The notes: a model not told the origin generated them from the letters alone. Shown: positions 1 to 6,396, numbered from the stretch's first letter. The stretch: 11,529 bases of DNA from Kangiella sp. (GCA_026195755.1 JAPHRL010000261.1:1-11529); one strand, 5' to 3'. Program-made: numbers and translations.

Positions 1-2
1 CT

Positions 3-476
3 ATTGTTGGGTTAGCTATCATGCGCTCAGGTGTCTTATCTGAGAAACAGGCGGCGAACATTCAGGAAAAATCGGTATCATTCCATGGAGCTCAAAGTTC
101 CAATAATGGGGTGATTGAAAGCTATCGCTATAACCCTAATTTGCTCGCTGAAACTTTAGATGCCCCTGCTCAAACGATAGCCACTTGTATTGATTCTGCA
201 GGAAATGTGTCCAGGGATTGCGATACTCTTCCTACCATAGATAATGCTAGCGGTGTTTTAAAAGGGATTACTCAAACCCGTTATAAACAGTGCCTAACCG
301 CATTGAAATGTACCGGTAATTCTGCCGGGATGTCTAACCCGAATCCAATTGGCTGTAATGTGTTCCAGCACATCGGCACTGGCTGGGTTGATATTGATGG
401 TGATGGTGCTGAGGATGCTGATGAAGCAAAAACTCAGATCGAGCAATGGTCATTTTTACTTGCGGCATGTTCGTAA
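3..476 (+). CDS. pilX: PilX-like type IV pilus minor pilin, 5'-truncated by window edge
   Basis: The reading frame is open to the first base of the window, so the Met at 21 is internal; the true start lies upstream. The first visible residues (IVGLAIMRSGVLSEKQAANIQ) are the end of a hydrophobic N-terminal helix followed by an SxxxEKxAAN-type segment. This matches the PilX family, whose members continue into an 'F.AAEAA' helix (here FHGAQSS). The rest is a Cys-containing globular head. PilX minor pilins help prime pilus assembly in the inner membrane together with PilV, PilW, PilE and PilY1. Placement directly upstream of pilY1 (21 bases apart) supports the name. Near the C-terminus, bases 390-425 encode an EF-hand-like D-x-D-G-D-G-x-x-D-x-D-E loop, a possible calcium site. 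PilV or another minor pilin is the alternative. Confidence 0.75.
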   Translation: MVGLAIMRSGVLSEKQAANIQEKSVSFHGAQSSNNGVIESYRYNPNLLAETLDAPAQTIATCIDSAGNVSRDCDTLPTIDNASGVLKGITQTRYKQCLTALKCTGNSAGMSNPNPIGCNVFQHIGTGWVDIDGDGAEDADEAKTQIEQWSFLLAACS

Positions 477-497
477 AGTTAATTGTAGGAGAATGTT

Positions 498-3400
498 GTG
501 AATATATTTAAACAGAAAATTCAAAGTGCTAGCGCATCGTTAGCAATAGCTTTGATGATTGGCTTTGGGGTGGCGGCCACTCCACAAAAAGCATACTCCG
601 ATGATACTGAGATTTTCTTCGGTGAAGCTAAAACGGCTAACTTAATGCTAGTGCTTGATGAGTCAGGTTCTATGTCTTTTAAAGACGAGGGTGCTGCTCC
701 GGATGAGGTGCTTGTTAGTTATTGGCAGCAAGGTAAAAATGATAAAGTTGAAGCTGCTCGCGATAGGCTTGAGGGTGTTGACGAAAGTAAAGCTCGCTTC
801 GCTACATTACAGGTTTGGAGAGGATCAGATGGTTGGGTTGATTATGTTCCATACCAAACTCAAAGAAGCTTGCCCTTGGATGGTTGGGATATAACTTCAT
901 TATACAGAAATCAATATTACCGCTGGACTTATATTGATAACCGTATGACGCGTCTAAAGGAAGCACTTTATATTTTCTTAACGTCAGAAAAGACCAAAGA
1001 TAACAATCAGATCGGTATGATGTCATACTCAGGTGGGCGAAATCCGCATGTCAATTTGCATCAACCGGTGCGAGTTTTAGATAAAATGACAGCTGGCCTA
1101 ACACACCGAGAGCATTTGATTAATTCAATTAACGACTTGGCGCCGAGTTTTGGTACGCCAACCGGTGAAGGTTATTTTGCTGCAACTCAGTATATGGGGG
1201 GCGCTTATACTCAGAATGGTAGAGCTGAACCTTCGCCAATACTTGAGGGTGCATGTGGTTACAACAGTTCAATTGTATTACTGACAGATGGACTTCCAAC
1301 AGAGTTTGATAATGGTGTACATAGTGATTACGATAAAGTTCTCGATTATTGTGACTCATCCGTTAATTCTAATAATCAAACAACAACAAACAATGGTAAG
1401 CAGTGCATTGAAAAACTATCCGCACATTACTTTGTTAATGACATAAAAAGTAATTTCCCAGGTTCAACAGTTCAAACTTCGACCGTTGCATTTGCGTTAA
1501 ATGACGAAGTGGCAACTAACTTCCTGAAGAAAACAGCTTCTACTGTTAATGGTAATCGCTTATTCTTTGCTCCAACTGATGTTGATTCACTAGTTCGTTC
1601 ATTTGATGAATCGTTGAGCGCAATTCAAGACACCACTTCATTTGTGGCACCGAGTATTCCACTAAGCCAATTTAACCGTTTGCGCCACAGTAACAACCTC
1701 TATATGGGGATGTTTAAGCCATCAGCTACTGAAGCCTGGTTTGGTAACCTTAAAAAGTACCAATTAAAAGAAGGTGTTATTTTAGATAAAGATGGCATAA
1801 ATGCGGTTGATGCAGAAACAGGTACCTTTATTAAAGAGTCGAAAAGTTTCTGGGGTGATGTTGCTGACGGTAATGTCATTGAGAAAGGTGGAGCACTACC
1901 TCATATCAAAGTAGGAGAAGACACAAAGGTTTATACAAATTTAAATTCTAATGATTTAAATCTTATTACTGATGAATTTGTAACGACCTACATTGCTGCC
2001 AATGCGACCAAACCTGATTTTCAGGATCGTTTATTTGGAGCCAATGGTACCAATTCATTCCCAGACTTATCAGCTGAACAGTTGAGTAGTTACTATGAGT
2101 GGATTCGTGAACGGGTCACTACGCTTAATGGTGTCGAAATAAATCGATTTGGCGATGTTCTTCACTCTAAGCCTGAAATTCTTGAGTATGATACTAATAC
2201 TGCGACCGCGTTTGTTGCAACCAATCAAGGTTATGTTCATGCCATTGATATCAATACTGGTGAAGAACGTTGGGCTTTTTTCCCAAGACAAATGATGAAG
2301 AAGGTCCCCGCATGGTTGGCTAATACAGTCATGAATTATGAAACTGAAACACGCGAGTATGGCCTCGATGGTACGCTTACGGTTCACACCGAAGAAGTTA
2401 ATGGTGTAAAAAAACATTACTTGTACTTTGGTCAGCGCCGTGGCGGTAATTATGTGTTTGCTCTGGATGTTACCGATCCAGCTAAGCCTAATATGTTATT
2501 CACTGTGGGTGATGAGTTTGAGTTTACAAAGGATGAGCTGAGCTATAAAGATGAGAAGAGAACTGTAATTTCGAACCTTGGTCAGACTTGGATGAAACCT
2601 GTGGTTCTTAAATTGCACTCTAACAATGTTACTGGTTTTGAGAAGCGATTAATATTGGCCGGTGGTTATGATACTTATTATGATGATCGTACAAACCTTC
2701 TAAACCCTGCTGATAACGCCATTAAAGGTGATGGAATTTACGATATTCCTTACCTCGGTTCGAACTCTGATACCGACTTCAGAGTTATCGCTGCAGAAAG
2801 TGAAATTGATAATAGCTTTGCAGGAGATTTGACCTTCATTGATATTGATAACGATCAAATTGTTGATCATATTTATGCCGCGGATGTTGCCGGTAAAATA
2901 TACCGTGTCGATTTCACAAAAAGATCAACCAGTAAAAAGGTCGAGCTTTTTGCGAATGTACAAACAGCAAGTGCAGATGGACCTTATCGTTTCTATAGCA
3001 AGCCTGATGTAGCATTTGCTACATATTCAGGTAAGAGTTTTGCTGTGGTTACTCTTGGGTCAGGCCACCGAGCCAATCCAAAAGCAGAAACGACTCAAGA
3101 TCGATACTATGCTTTTTATGACTTTGAAGTTACTAAAGTTGAAGCTTCTGGAGATGTGGATCCAATCGGTGAAAGTGACTTACTAGATGTTACAACAGCA
3201 AACATCGATCCGGACACCGGAGAAGCCGAGTTTGCTTCGGTTTCTGATATCTTCAAAGAAGGTGAAGAAAAGAAAGGGTGGTATTTCAATCTACAGCCAA
3301 AAGAGAAGGTTTTATCCTCTTCAACCACGTTGGACTTTACAACATTGTTTACCACTTATATACCTGGTCCTCCAGGTTGTGGTGTAACCTCTGGCGTTAA

Positions 3401-3650
3401 CAGGTTGTATGGTGTGAATTTACTAGATGGTAAGCCTACAGTTGGTGACTTTGAAATTGGCGAAGTTGCCGATATGCAGGATAGGTATACTAATGTTAAA
3501 TATGTTGGTATTGCTCCGGGAGCAACTGTACTGTTCCCTGAAGACACTACAATTGGTTTACTGGTTGGTACACAAACCGTTTGTACAGGCGAAGATTGTA
3601 ATTTCTTTACGCCCAATGTACGTACTATCAAATGGAAACAACAAGAGTAA
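498..3650 (+). CDS. pilY1: PilY1 type IV pilus tip-associated adhesin/assembly protein
   Basis: A 1050-residue protein. The start is GTG, chosen because TAGGAG at 486-491 sits 6 bases upstream and a Sec signal peptide follows at once (hydrophobic core about residues 11-27, likely cleavage after A32-Y-S34). An N-terminal von Willebrand A domain shows the MIDAS motif D54-E-S56-G-S58, then TPTGEG at 220-225 and TDG at 263-265. The C-terminal half is the PilY1 beta-propeller: FGDVLHSKP near residue 551, TNQGYVHAID and GEERWAFFP following, and a calcium-binding D-x-D-x-D-x-x-x-D loop at 782-790 (D782, D784, D786, D790). In known PilY1 proteins this loop governs pilus extension and retraction. The end (IKWKQQE) resembles the usual basic/aromatic PilY1 tail. 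It lies between pilX and pilE, as in many gammaproteobacterial minor pilin operons. Length is within the family range. Confidence 0.95.
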   Translation: MNIFKQKIQSASASLAIALMIGFGVAATPQKAYSDDTEIFFGEAKTANLMLVLDESGSMSFKDEGAAPDEVLVSYWQQGKNDKVEAARDRLEGVDESKARFATLQVWRGSDGWVDYVPYQTQRSLPLDGWDITSLYRNQYYRWTYIDNRMTRLKEALYIFLTSEKTKDNNQIGMMSYSGGRNPHVNLHQPVRVLDKMTAGLTHREHLINSINDLAPSFGTPTGEGYFAATQYMGGAYTQNGRAEPSPILEGACGYNSSIVLLTDGLPTEFDNGVHSDYDKVLDYCDSSVNSNNQTTTNNGKQCIEKLSAHYFVNDIKSNFPGSTVQTSTVAFALNDEVATNFLKKTASTVNGNRLFFAPTDVDSLVRSFDESLSAIQDTTSFVAPSIPLSQFNRLRHSNNLYMGMFKPSATEAWFGNLKKYQLKEGVILDKDGINAVDAETGTFIKESKSFWGDVADGNVIEKGGALPHIKVGEDTKVYTNLNSNDLNLITDEFVTTYIAANATKPDFQDRLFGANGTNSFPDLSAEQLSSYYEWIRERVTTLNGVEINRFGDVLHSKPEILEYDTNTATAFVATNQGYVHAIDINTGEERWAFFPRQMMKKVPAWLANTVMNYETETREYGLDGTLTVHTEEVNGVKKHYLYFGQRRGGNYVFALDVTDPAKPNMLFTVGDEFEFTKDELSYKDEKRTVISNLGQTWMKPVVLKLHSNNVTGFEKRLILAGGYDTYYDDRTNLLNPADNAIKGDGIYDIPYLGSNSDTDFRVIAAESEIDNSFAGDLTFIDIDNDQIVDHIYAADVAGKIYRVDFTKRSTSKKVELFANVQTASADGPYRFYSKPDVAFATYSGKSFAVVTLGSGHRANPKAETTQDRYYAFYDFEVTKVEASGDVDPIGESDLLDVTTANIDPDTGEAEFASVSDIFKEGEEKKGWYFNLQPKEKVLSSSTTLDFTTLFTTYIPGPPGCGVTSGVNRLYGVNLLDGKPTVGDFEIGEVADMQDRYTNVKYVGIAPGATVLFPEDTTIGLLVGTQTVCTGEDCNFFTPNVRTIKWKQQE

Positions 3651-3653
3651 GTT

Positions 3654-4076
3654 ATGAAAAAAAATACTAGAGGCTTTTCACTACTAGAACTAATGATTGT
3701 AGTTGCCGTTATTGGAATCATAGCGGCAATAGCACTACCTTCTTATACTCGTTATGTCATACGCACAAAGCGAACTGATGCAATGGGGACAATGCTTTCT
3801 GCTACCCAGGCGATTGAAAGGTATAAGGCTAACAACAACTTTAGTTATGCTGGTGTCGATACTGCGAATGTAATTCCTACACAGGTTCCCACAGACGGGG
3901 GGAATGCCTACTATACGATTGCTTTCCAAGGAACTCCTACTGCAAGAAGTTACACCCTGATAGCAACTCCAACGGGTAGTCAGCCTACATCTGACGGTAA
4001 CTTAACCATTAATCAAAATGGTCAAAAGACATGGAATGGCAACAATTGCTGGCCTGAATCAGGTGATAGTTGTTAG
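3654..4076 (+). CDS. pilE: PilE-type type IV pilin (minor pilin)
   Basis: A 140-residue prepilin starting 3 bases after the pilY1 stop, with AAGAG just upstream as a modest ribosome site. It has a short basic leader (MKKNTRG) and the class III cleavage/methylation site G7-F8-S-L-L-E12-L. Glu is at mature position 5, followed by a hydrophobic helix to about residue 28 (VVAVIGIIAAIALPSY). PilD would cleave after G7 and methylate F8. The C-terminal C132 and C140 probably form a disulfide-bounded D-region. The SDGNLTINQNGQKTWNGNNCW segment is typical of PilE minor pilins at the end of fimT-pilVWXY1E clusters. It is the last gene before a strong terminator. A major pilin role cannot be excluded from sequence, but the context favours a minor pilin. 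Confidence 0.9.
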   Translation: MKKNTRGFSLLELMIVVAVIGIIAAIALPSYTRYVIRTKRTDAMGTMLSATQAIERYKANNNFSYAGVDTANVIPTQVPTDGGNAYYTIAFQGTPTARSYTLIATPTGSQPTSDGNLTINQNGQKTWNGNNCWPESGDSC

Positions 4077-4082
4077 AAATAT

Positions 4083-4106
4083 AAAAGCTGCTTCGGCAGC
4101 TTTTTT
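4083..4106 (+). terminator. Intrinsic terminator after pilE
   Basis: A 9-bp stem, AAAAGCTGC (4083-4091) with GCAGCTTTT (4096-4104), is closed by a C(UUCG)G tetraloop and followed by a T run. It starts 6 bases after the pilE stop and ends the pilus operon. Confidence 0.93.
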
Positions 4107-4109
4107 CTT

Positions 4110-4137
4110 TTGAGGCTTGCCTAAAAGCTACTAGAAT
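4110..4137 (+). promoter_or_regulatory. Possible sigma70 promoter for the ParA-like gene
   Basis: TTGAGG (4110-4115), a 16-base spacer and TAGAAT (4132-4137) make a moderate -35/-10 pair right after the pilE terminator. A start near 4144 would give a leader of about 47 bases. A second TAGAAT at 4155-4160 has no good -35 partner. The need for a promoter after the terminator supports this, but the match alone is not strong. Confidence 0.35.
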
Positions 4138-4190
4138 CAATAACCTGCCTCATGTAGAATATTCTCACATCAATCAAATCTGAGGTGGTC

Positions 4191-4901
4191 ATGCGCGCAA
4201 AAATCATTAGTTTTGTTCAGATGAAAGGTGGGGCAGGTAAAACGACTCTATGTGCCAATATTGCCTCTACTTTATCGGATAAAAGTAAGGTTCTCATGAT
4301 TGATACTGATCATCCGCAAAGCTCACTTGAAACATGGTACAGGGTTCGCGATGAGCAGTATCTGATTGAAAATATGGATATTGTTTCAGCAAAGAATCTT
4401 GCTCATCTGCAAAAACAAGTACGCGAAAACACCGATTTATACGACTATATTCTGATTGATGGCCACCCAAGGATTACTAATCTAACAAGAGCCGTTGTTT
4501 TATTATCCGATGTTGCCCTGATTCCCTTAAGCCCATCTCCGATAGAGGTTTGGTCCACCAAGCATTTAGCTGAAATTGTTGACGAAGCTAAGCAACTCAA
4601 TTCAAACCTGGAAGCGCGTATTTGCTGGAATCGTTACCGCGTTCGGACTAATTCTGCCGATAATGTGGTTGCTAATGCCAAACAAGAGCTTGGAGTTGAT
4701 GATTTGCCGACTAAATTGGGTAACCGAGTCGCTTACCTGGATTCTTTCGCTGAAGGGCTAACGGTGGCAGAGTGGCATGATCCAGCAGCTAAGCTGGAGA
4801 TATGGTCATTGACCTCTAATATTGAGCGTTTGGCGTCTCAGCAGCCTAAGTCACGATTAAAGACTGAGTCTCAGGTTGATAAATTTGCGAAAGGTAAGTA
4901 G
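4191..4901 (+). CDS. Orphan ParA/MinD-family ATPase
   Basis: A 236-residue P-loop ATPase of the ParA/MinD (SIMIBI) superfamily. ATG 4191 is chosen over GTG 4185 because TGAGG at 4181-4185 is then correctly spaced (5 bases). The deviant Walker A motif K12-G-G-A-G-K17-T-T carries both the signature and the P-loop lysine. Next comes a switch I/A'-type stretch IDTDHPQSS, which has a His between the Asp and the usual PQ. The Walker B-like stretch YILIDGHP has His where Pro is common. The short length without an N-terminal helix-turn-helix resembles small ParF/VirC1-type ATPases. These position plasmids, chromosomes or protein cargo by ATP-dependent dimerisation on DNA or membrane. No ParB, centromere-like repeat or obvious cargo gene adjoins it, so its cargo is unknown. 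It could be a single-gene unit between the pil and trp operons. Confidence 0.85.
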   Translation: MRAKIISFVQMKGGAGKTTLCANIASTLSDKSKVLMIDTDHPQSSLETWYRVRDEQYLIENMDIVSAKNLAHLQKQVRENTDLYDYILIDGHPRITNLTRAVVLLSDVALIPLSPSPIEVWSTKHLAEIVDEAKQLNSNLEARICWNRYRVRTNSADNVVANAKQELGVDDLPTKLGNRVAYLDSFAEGLTVAEWHDPAAKLEIWSLTSNIERLASQQPKSRLKTESQVDKFAKGK

Positions 4902-4941
4902 CTGTTCTTATTCCATTTAAATATATTAGACCAGAAAGTAG

Positions 4942-4970
4942 TTGACCGTGTAAAAAAGATGGTTTAGATT
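4942..4970 (+). promoter_or_regulatory. Sigma70-like promoter for the trp leader and operon
   Basis: TTGACC (4942-4947, 5/6 to consensus), a 17-base spacer and TAGATT (4965-4970, 4/6). An AT tract at 4915-4928 could act as a distal UP element. The predicted start is about 4976-4977, directly before the ATG of leader peptide 1 (4978), so that leader would be translated from a leaderless or nearly leaderless 5' end. No good promoter was seen between here and the DAHP synthase apart from a doubtful one near 5284. Confidence 0.6.
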
Positions 4971-4977
4971 GCAACAC

Positions 4978-5025
4978 ATGAATATAAATATCGCACAAAA
5001 CATTTGGTGGTGGCACGTTGCTTAA
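4978..5025 (+). CDS. trpL1: trp leader peptide 1 (15 aa, three consecutive Trp)
   Basis: The ORF encodes MNINIAQNIWWWHVA, with three consecutive TGG codons at 5005-5013 and stop TAA at 5023-5025. Trp is the rarest residue, so a WWW run in a 15-codon ORF ahead of a hairpin/terminator and a trp operon is the hallmark of a ribosome-mediated attenuator leader. There is no strong Shine-Dalgarno at normal distance from the ATG. An in-frame TTG at 4969 with AAAGATGG upstream is a possible alternative start if transcription begins further upstream. A ribosome stalled on the Trp codons would cover region 1 (5012-5022). One that reaches the stop codon would cover region 2 (5028-5035). Confidence 0.85.
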   Translation: MNINIAQNIWWWHVA

Positions 5026-5086
5026 GTAGCGGGCCTTTTTGTTGTTTGTTAGATATTCATACAAGACAAAGATTTTAAAAGCCCGC
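5012..5086 (+). promoter_or_regulatory. Attenuator 1: competing 1:2 and 2:3 RNA hairpins
   Basis: Region 1 (GGC 5012-5014, TTGCT 5018-5022) can pair with region 2 (AGCGGGCC 5028-5035), using two U-G pairs and a three-base bulge. Region 2 (GCGGGC 5029-5034, plus the T run to 5040) can instead pair with region 3 (AAAA and GCCCGC, 5077-5086) as the antiterminator. Inside that loop, 5042-5049 and 5061-5069 can form a further weak helix. Region 3 is also the 5' arm of the terminator at 5077-5103. This gives the classic exclusive folds: Trp shortage stalls the ribosome over region 1, 2:3 forms and transcription continues; Trp plenty masks region 2 and the terminator forms. Pairings were found by eye; no folding energies were computed. 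Confidence 0.75.
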
Positions 5087-5103
5087 ACAAGCGGGCTTTT
5101 TTT
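5077..5103 (+). terminator. Attenuator 1 terminator (3:4 hairpin)
   Basis: AAAAGCCCGC (5077-5086), loop ACAA and GCGGGCTTTT (5091-5100) form a 10-bp stem, with seven T from 5097. It lies 51 bases after the leader 1 stop codon. Confidence 0.93.
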
Positions 5104-5163
5104 ATGCCTGCGTAAAAGAACCAGGAAATTTTAAGCTAAATAGAAATTAAGAGAATTCAAGTC

Positions 5164-5223
5164 ATGACAATAGATGCTCAGCAACACACATTCCTAACTG
5201 CAAGCTGGTGGTGGTTCCAGTAG
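5164..5223 (+). CDS. trpL2: trp leader peptide 2 (19 aa, three consecutive Trp)
   Basis: The ORF encodes MTIDAQQHTFLTASWWWFQ. Three TGG codons lie at 5206-5214 and stop TAG at 5221-5223, preceded by a purine-rich ribosome site (TAAGAGA, 5148-5154) about 9 bases before the ATG. It lies 60 bases after the first attenuator's terminator and directly precedes a second attenuator. Two Phe codons (residues 10 and 18) accompany the Trp run. Whether they matter is unknown, but the product of the next gene also feeds Phe synthesis. Unlike leader 1, it has a normal-looking translation start. Confidence 0.9.
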   Translation: MTIDAQQHTFLTASWWWFQ

Positions 5224-5262
5224 GGCGGGGTATTGTCTTGAGGAAAGACGATAAAGCCCGCC
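5193..5262 (+). promoter_or_regulatory. Attenuator 2: long antiterminator competing with terminator
   Basis: Region 2 (GGCGGG 5224-5229) pairs with region 3 (CCCGCC 5257-5262). Between them TATTGTCTT (5231-5239) pairs with AAGACGATA (5245-5253) as nine pairs with one U-G and a GAGGA loop, giving a long two-part antiterminator. Region 3 is also the 5' arm of the terminator at 5253-5279. Upstream, CCTA-CTG (5193-5200, one bulged A) can pair with CAGTAGG (5218-5224), holding the Trp codons in its loop; CTGG 5205-5208 with CCAG 5217-5220 is an alternative. A ribosome at the leader stop would mask region 2, while one stalled at the Trp codons would leave it free. Confidence 0.8.
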
Positions 5263-5279
5263 ATTGTGCGGGCTTTTTT
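5253..5279 (+). terminator. Attenuator 2 terminator (3:4 hairpin)
   Basis: AAAGCCCGC (5253-5261), loop CATTGT and GCGGGCTTT (5268-5276) form a 9-bp stem, with six T from 5274. The GC arms are identical to those of the first attenuator's terminator. Confidence 0.93.
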
Positions 5280-5361
5280 ATGTCTGACAATTTTATTTTT
5301 ATTAAGAGTTAACTGATTAAGCAATTACAGAGATTTTCAATTTAAAGATAAGGAACACACT

Positions 5362-6396
5362 ATGATTATTATTCTTCGACACGACGCATCCGAGCAAGAT
5401 GCGCAGGAAATATTACAGAAAATTGATGCTGCAGGCTTAAAGCCACTTCATTTGCCCGGTGTTGAACGCACTGTGATCGGTGCGCTTGGCGATGAGCGGG
5501 TATTGGAATCGCTTCACTTAGAAAACTTGCCGCAGGTTGATTTGGTTAAACCGGTACTAAGCAAATACAAATTGGTGAGCCGCGAGATTTATGCACAGGA
5601 TACCGTAGTGCAGGTTGGTGGTACGCCCGTAGGTTCTGAGCAATTCACGATTATGGCTGGTCCATGCGCCATTGAGAGTGAAGATCAACTGCTTGAAACC
5701 GCACGTTACGTTAAACAGGCAGGTGCAACTGTGCTACGCGGCGGTGCTTTCAAGCCGCGCACCAGCCCTTATTCCTTTCAGGGATTAGGCGTTGAAGGTT
5801 TGAAGATTATGCATCAGGTGGGCAAGGAAACAGGTTTAGACACCATTACAGAACTGATGGACGTTAACGACCTTGACGATGTGGCGCGCTATATTTCTGC
5901 CATTCAAATTGGTGCCAGAAATATGCAGAATTACACGTTGCTCAAAGCGGTGGGTGAAACCCAAAAACCGGTGTTACTCAAGCGTGGATTGTCGGCAACG
6001 ATCGAAGAGTTGTTGCTTGCCGCAGAATACATTGTTGCCAGCGGTAATCCGAATGTGATGATTTGTGAGCGTGGCATCAGGACTTTTGAAACCGCAACTC
6101 GCAACACGCTCGATTTGAATGCGGTTGCGTTTATTAAAGAGCGTAGCCACTTGCCGGTCATTGTTGATCCATCACACGGCACAGGTGTTCGTACCTTGGT
6201 AGCGCCTATGGCCAAAGCAGCAGTGGCATGTGGTGCTGACGGTGTCATTATTGAATGTCATAGAAGCCCCAAAGAATCAGTATCTGACGCAGCTCAGGCA
6301 CTTTCTCCGCAAGATTTCCATACCCTGATGCAGCAACTTGCACCTTTTGTCACAGCCAGTGGAAGAACCTTGGCAGAGGTGGCGTATGCAAGTTAA
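5362..6396 (+). CDS. aroF: 3-deoxy-7-phosphoheptulonate (DAHP) synthase, type I-beta
   Basis: A 344-residue enzyme joining phosphoenolpyruvate and erythrose 4-phosphate to DAHP, the first step of aromatic amino acid synthesis. ATG 5362 follows AAGGA (5350-5354) at 7 bases. Residues 1 to about 70 form a small ferredoxin-like N-terminal domain, as in the Thermotoga-type I-beta enzyme, where it binds feedback inhibitors. The barrel follows: GPCAIES from 100, LRGGAFKPRTSPYSFQG 125-141, GARNMQN, CERG 235-238 and DPSHGTG 269-275. The expected metal ligands C102, H272, E298 and D309 are present at the same positions as in the Thermotoga enzyme as I recall it. The segment after E298 reads CHRSPKES where relatives usually have a V-H-P-x-P pattern. 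Enteric DAHP synthases are type I-alpha, so this is a different subclass. It heads the trp operon behind two Trp attenuators, so its expression should follow Trp supply; which amino acid inhibits it cannot be told from sequence. Confidence 0.93.
   Translation: MIIILRHDASEQDAQEILQKIDAAGLKPLHLPGVERTVIGALGDERVLESLHLENLPQVDLVKPVLSKYKLVSREIYAQDTVVQVGGTPVGSEQFTIMAGPCAIESEDQLLETARYVKQAGATVLRGGAFKPRTSPYSFQGLGVEGLKIMHQVGKETGLDTITELMDVNDLDDVARYISAIQIGARNMQNYTLLKAVGETQKPVLLKRGLSATIEELLLAAEYIVASGNPNVMICERGIRTFETATRNTLDLNAVAFIKERSHLPVIVDPSHGTGVRTLVAPMAKAAVACGADGVIIECHRSPKESVSDAAQALSPQDFHTLMQQLAPFVTASGRTLAEVAYAS

Noticed and set aside
802..3721. Several antisense or out-of-frame ORFs within pilY1 and pilE
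   Set aside because: They are short, overlap well-supported genes, lack ribosome sites and show no recognisable protein features.
4185..4190. GTG 4185 as start of the ParA-like gene
   Set aside because: It overlaps the apparent Shine-Dalgarno TGAGG; ATG 4191 has correct spacing.
4915..4928. AT-rich near-palindrome as a TrpR operator
   Set aside because: It lacks the CTAG-type half sites of TrpR operators; it is better read as AT-rich sequence upstream of the -35.
5004..5022. GGTGGCACG-like string resembling part of the T-box consensus
   Set aside because: It is the Trp codon run of a good leader ORF. It lies some 60 bases before the terminator rather than in the antiterminator next to it, and no specifier stem is visible.
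5077..5279. The two GC-rich hairpins as ordinary terminators of the ParA-like gene
   Set aside because: Each is preceded by a WWW leader ORF and a complementary region 2, and each lies in front of a Trp biosynthesis operon, so attenuation explains them better.
6338..6385. Upstream extension of TrpE to ATG 6338
   Set aside because: It would lie inside the end of the DAHP synthase gene without a ribosome site, whereas ATG 6386 has AGAGG at 6 bases.
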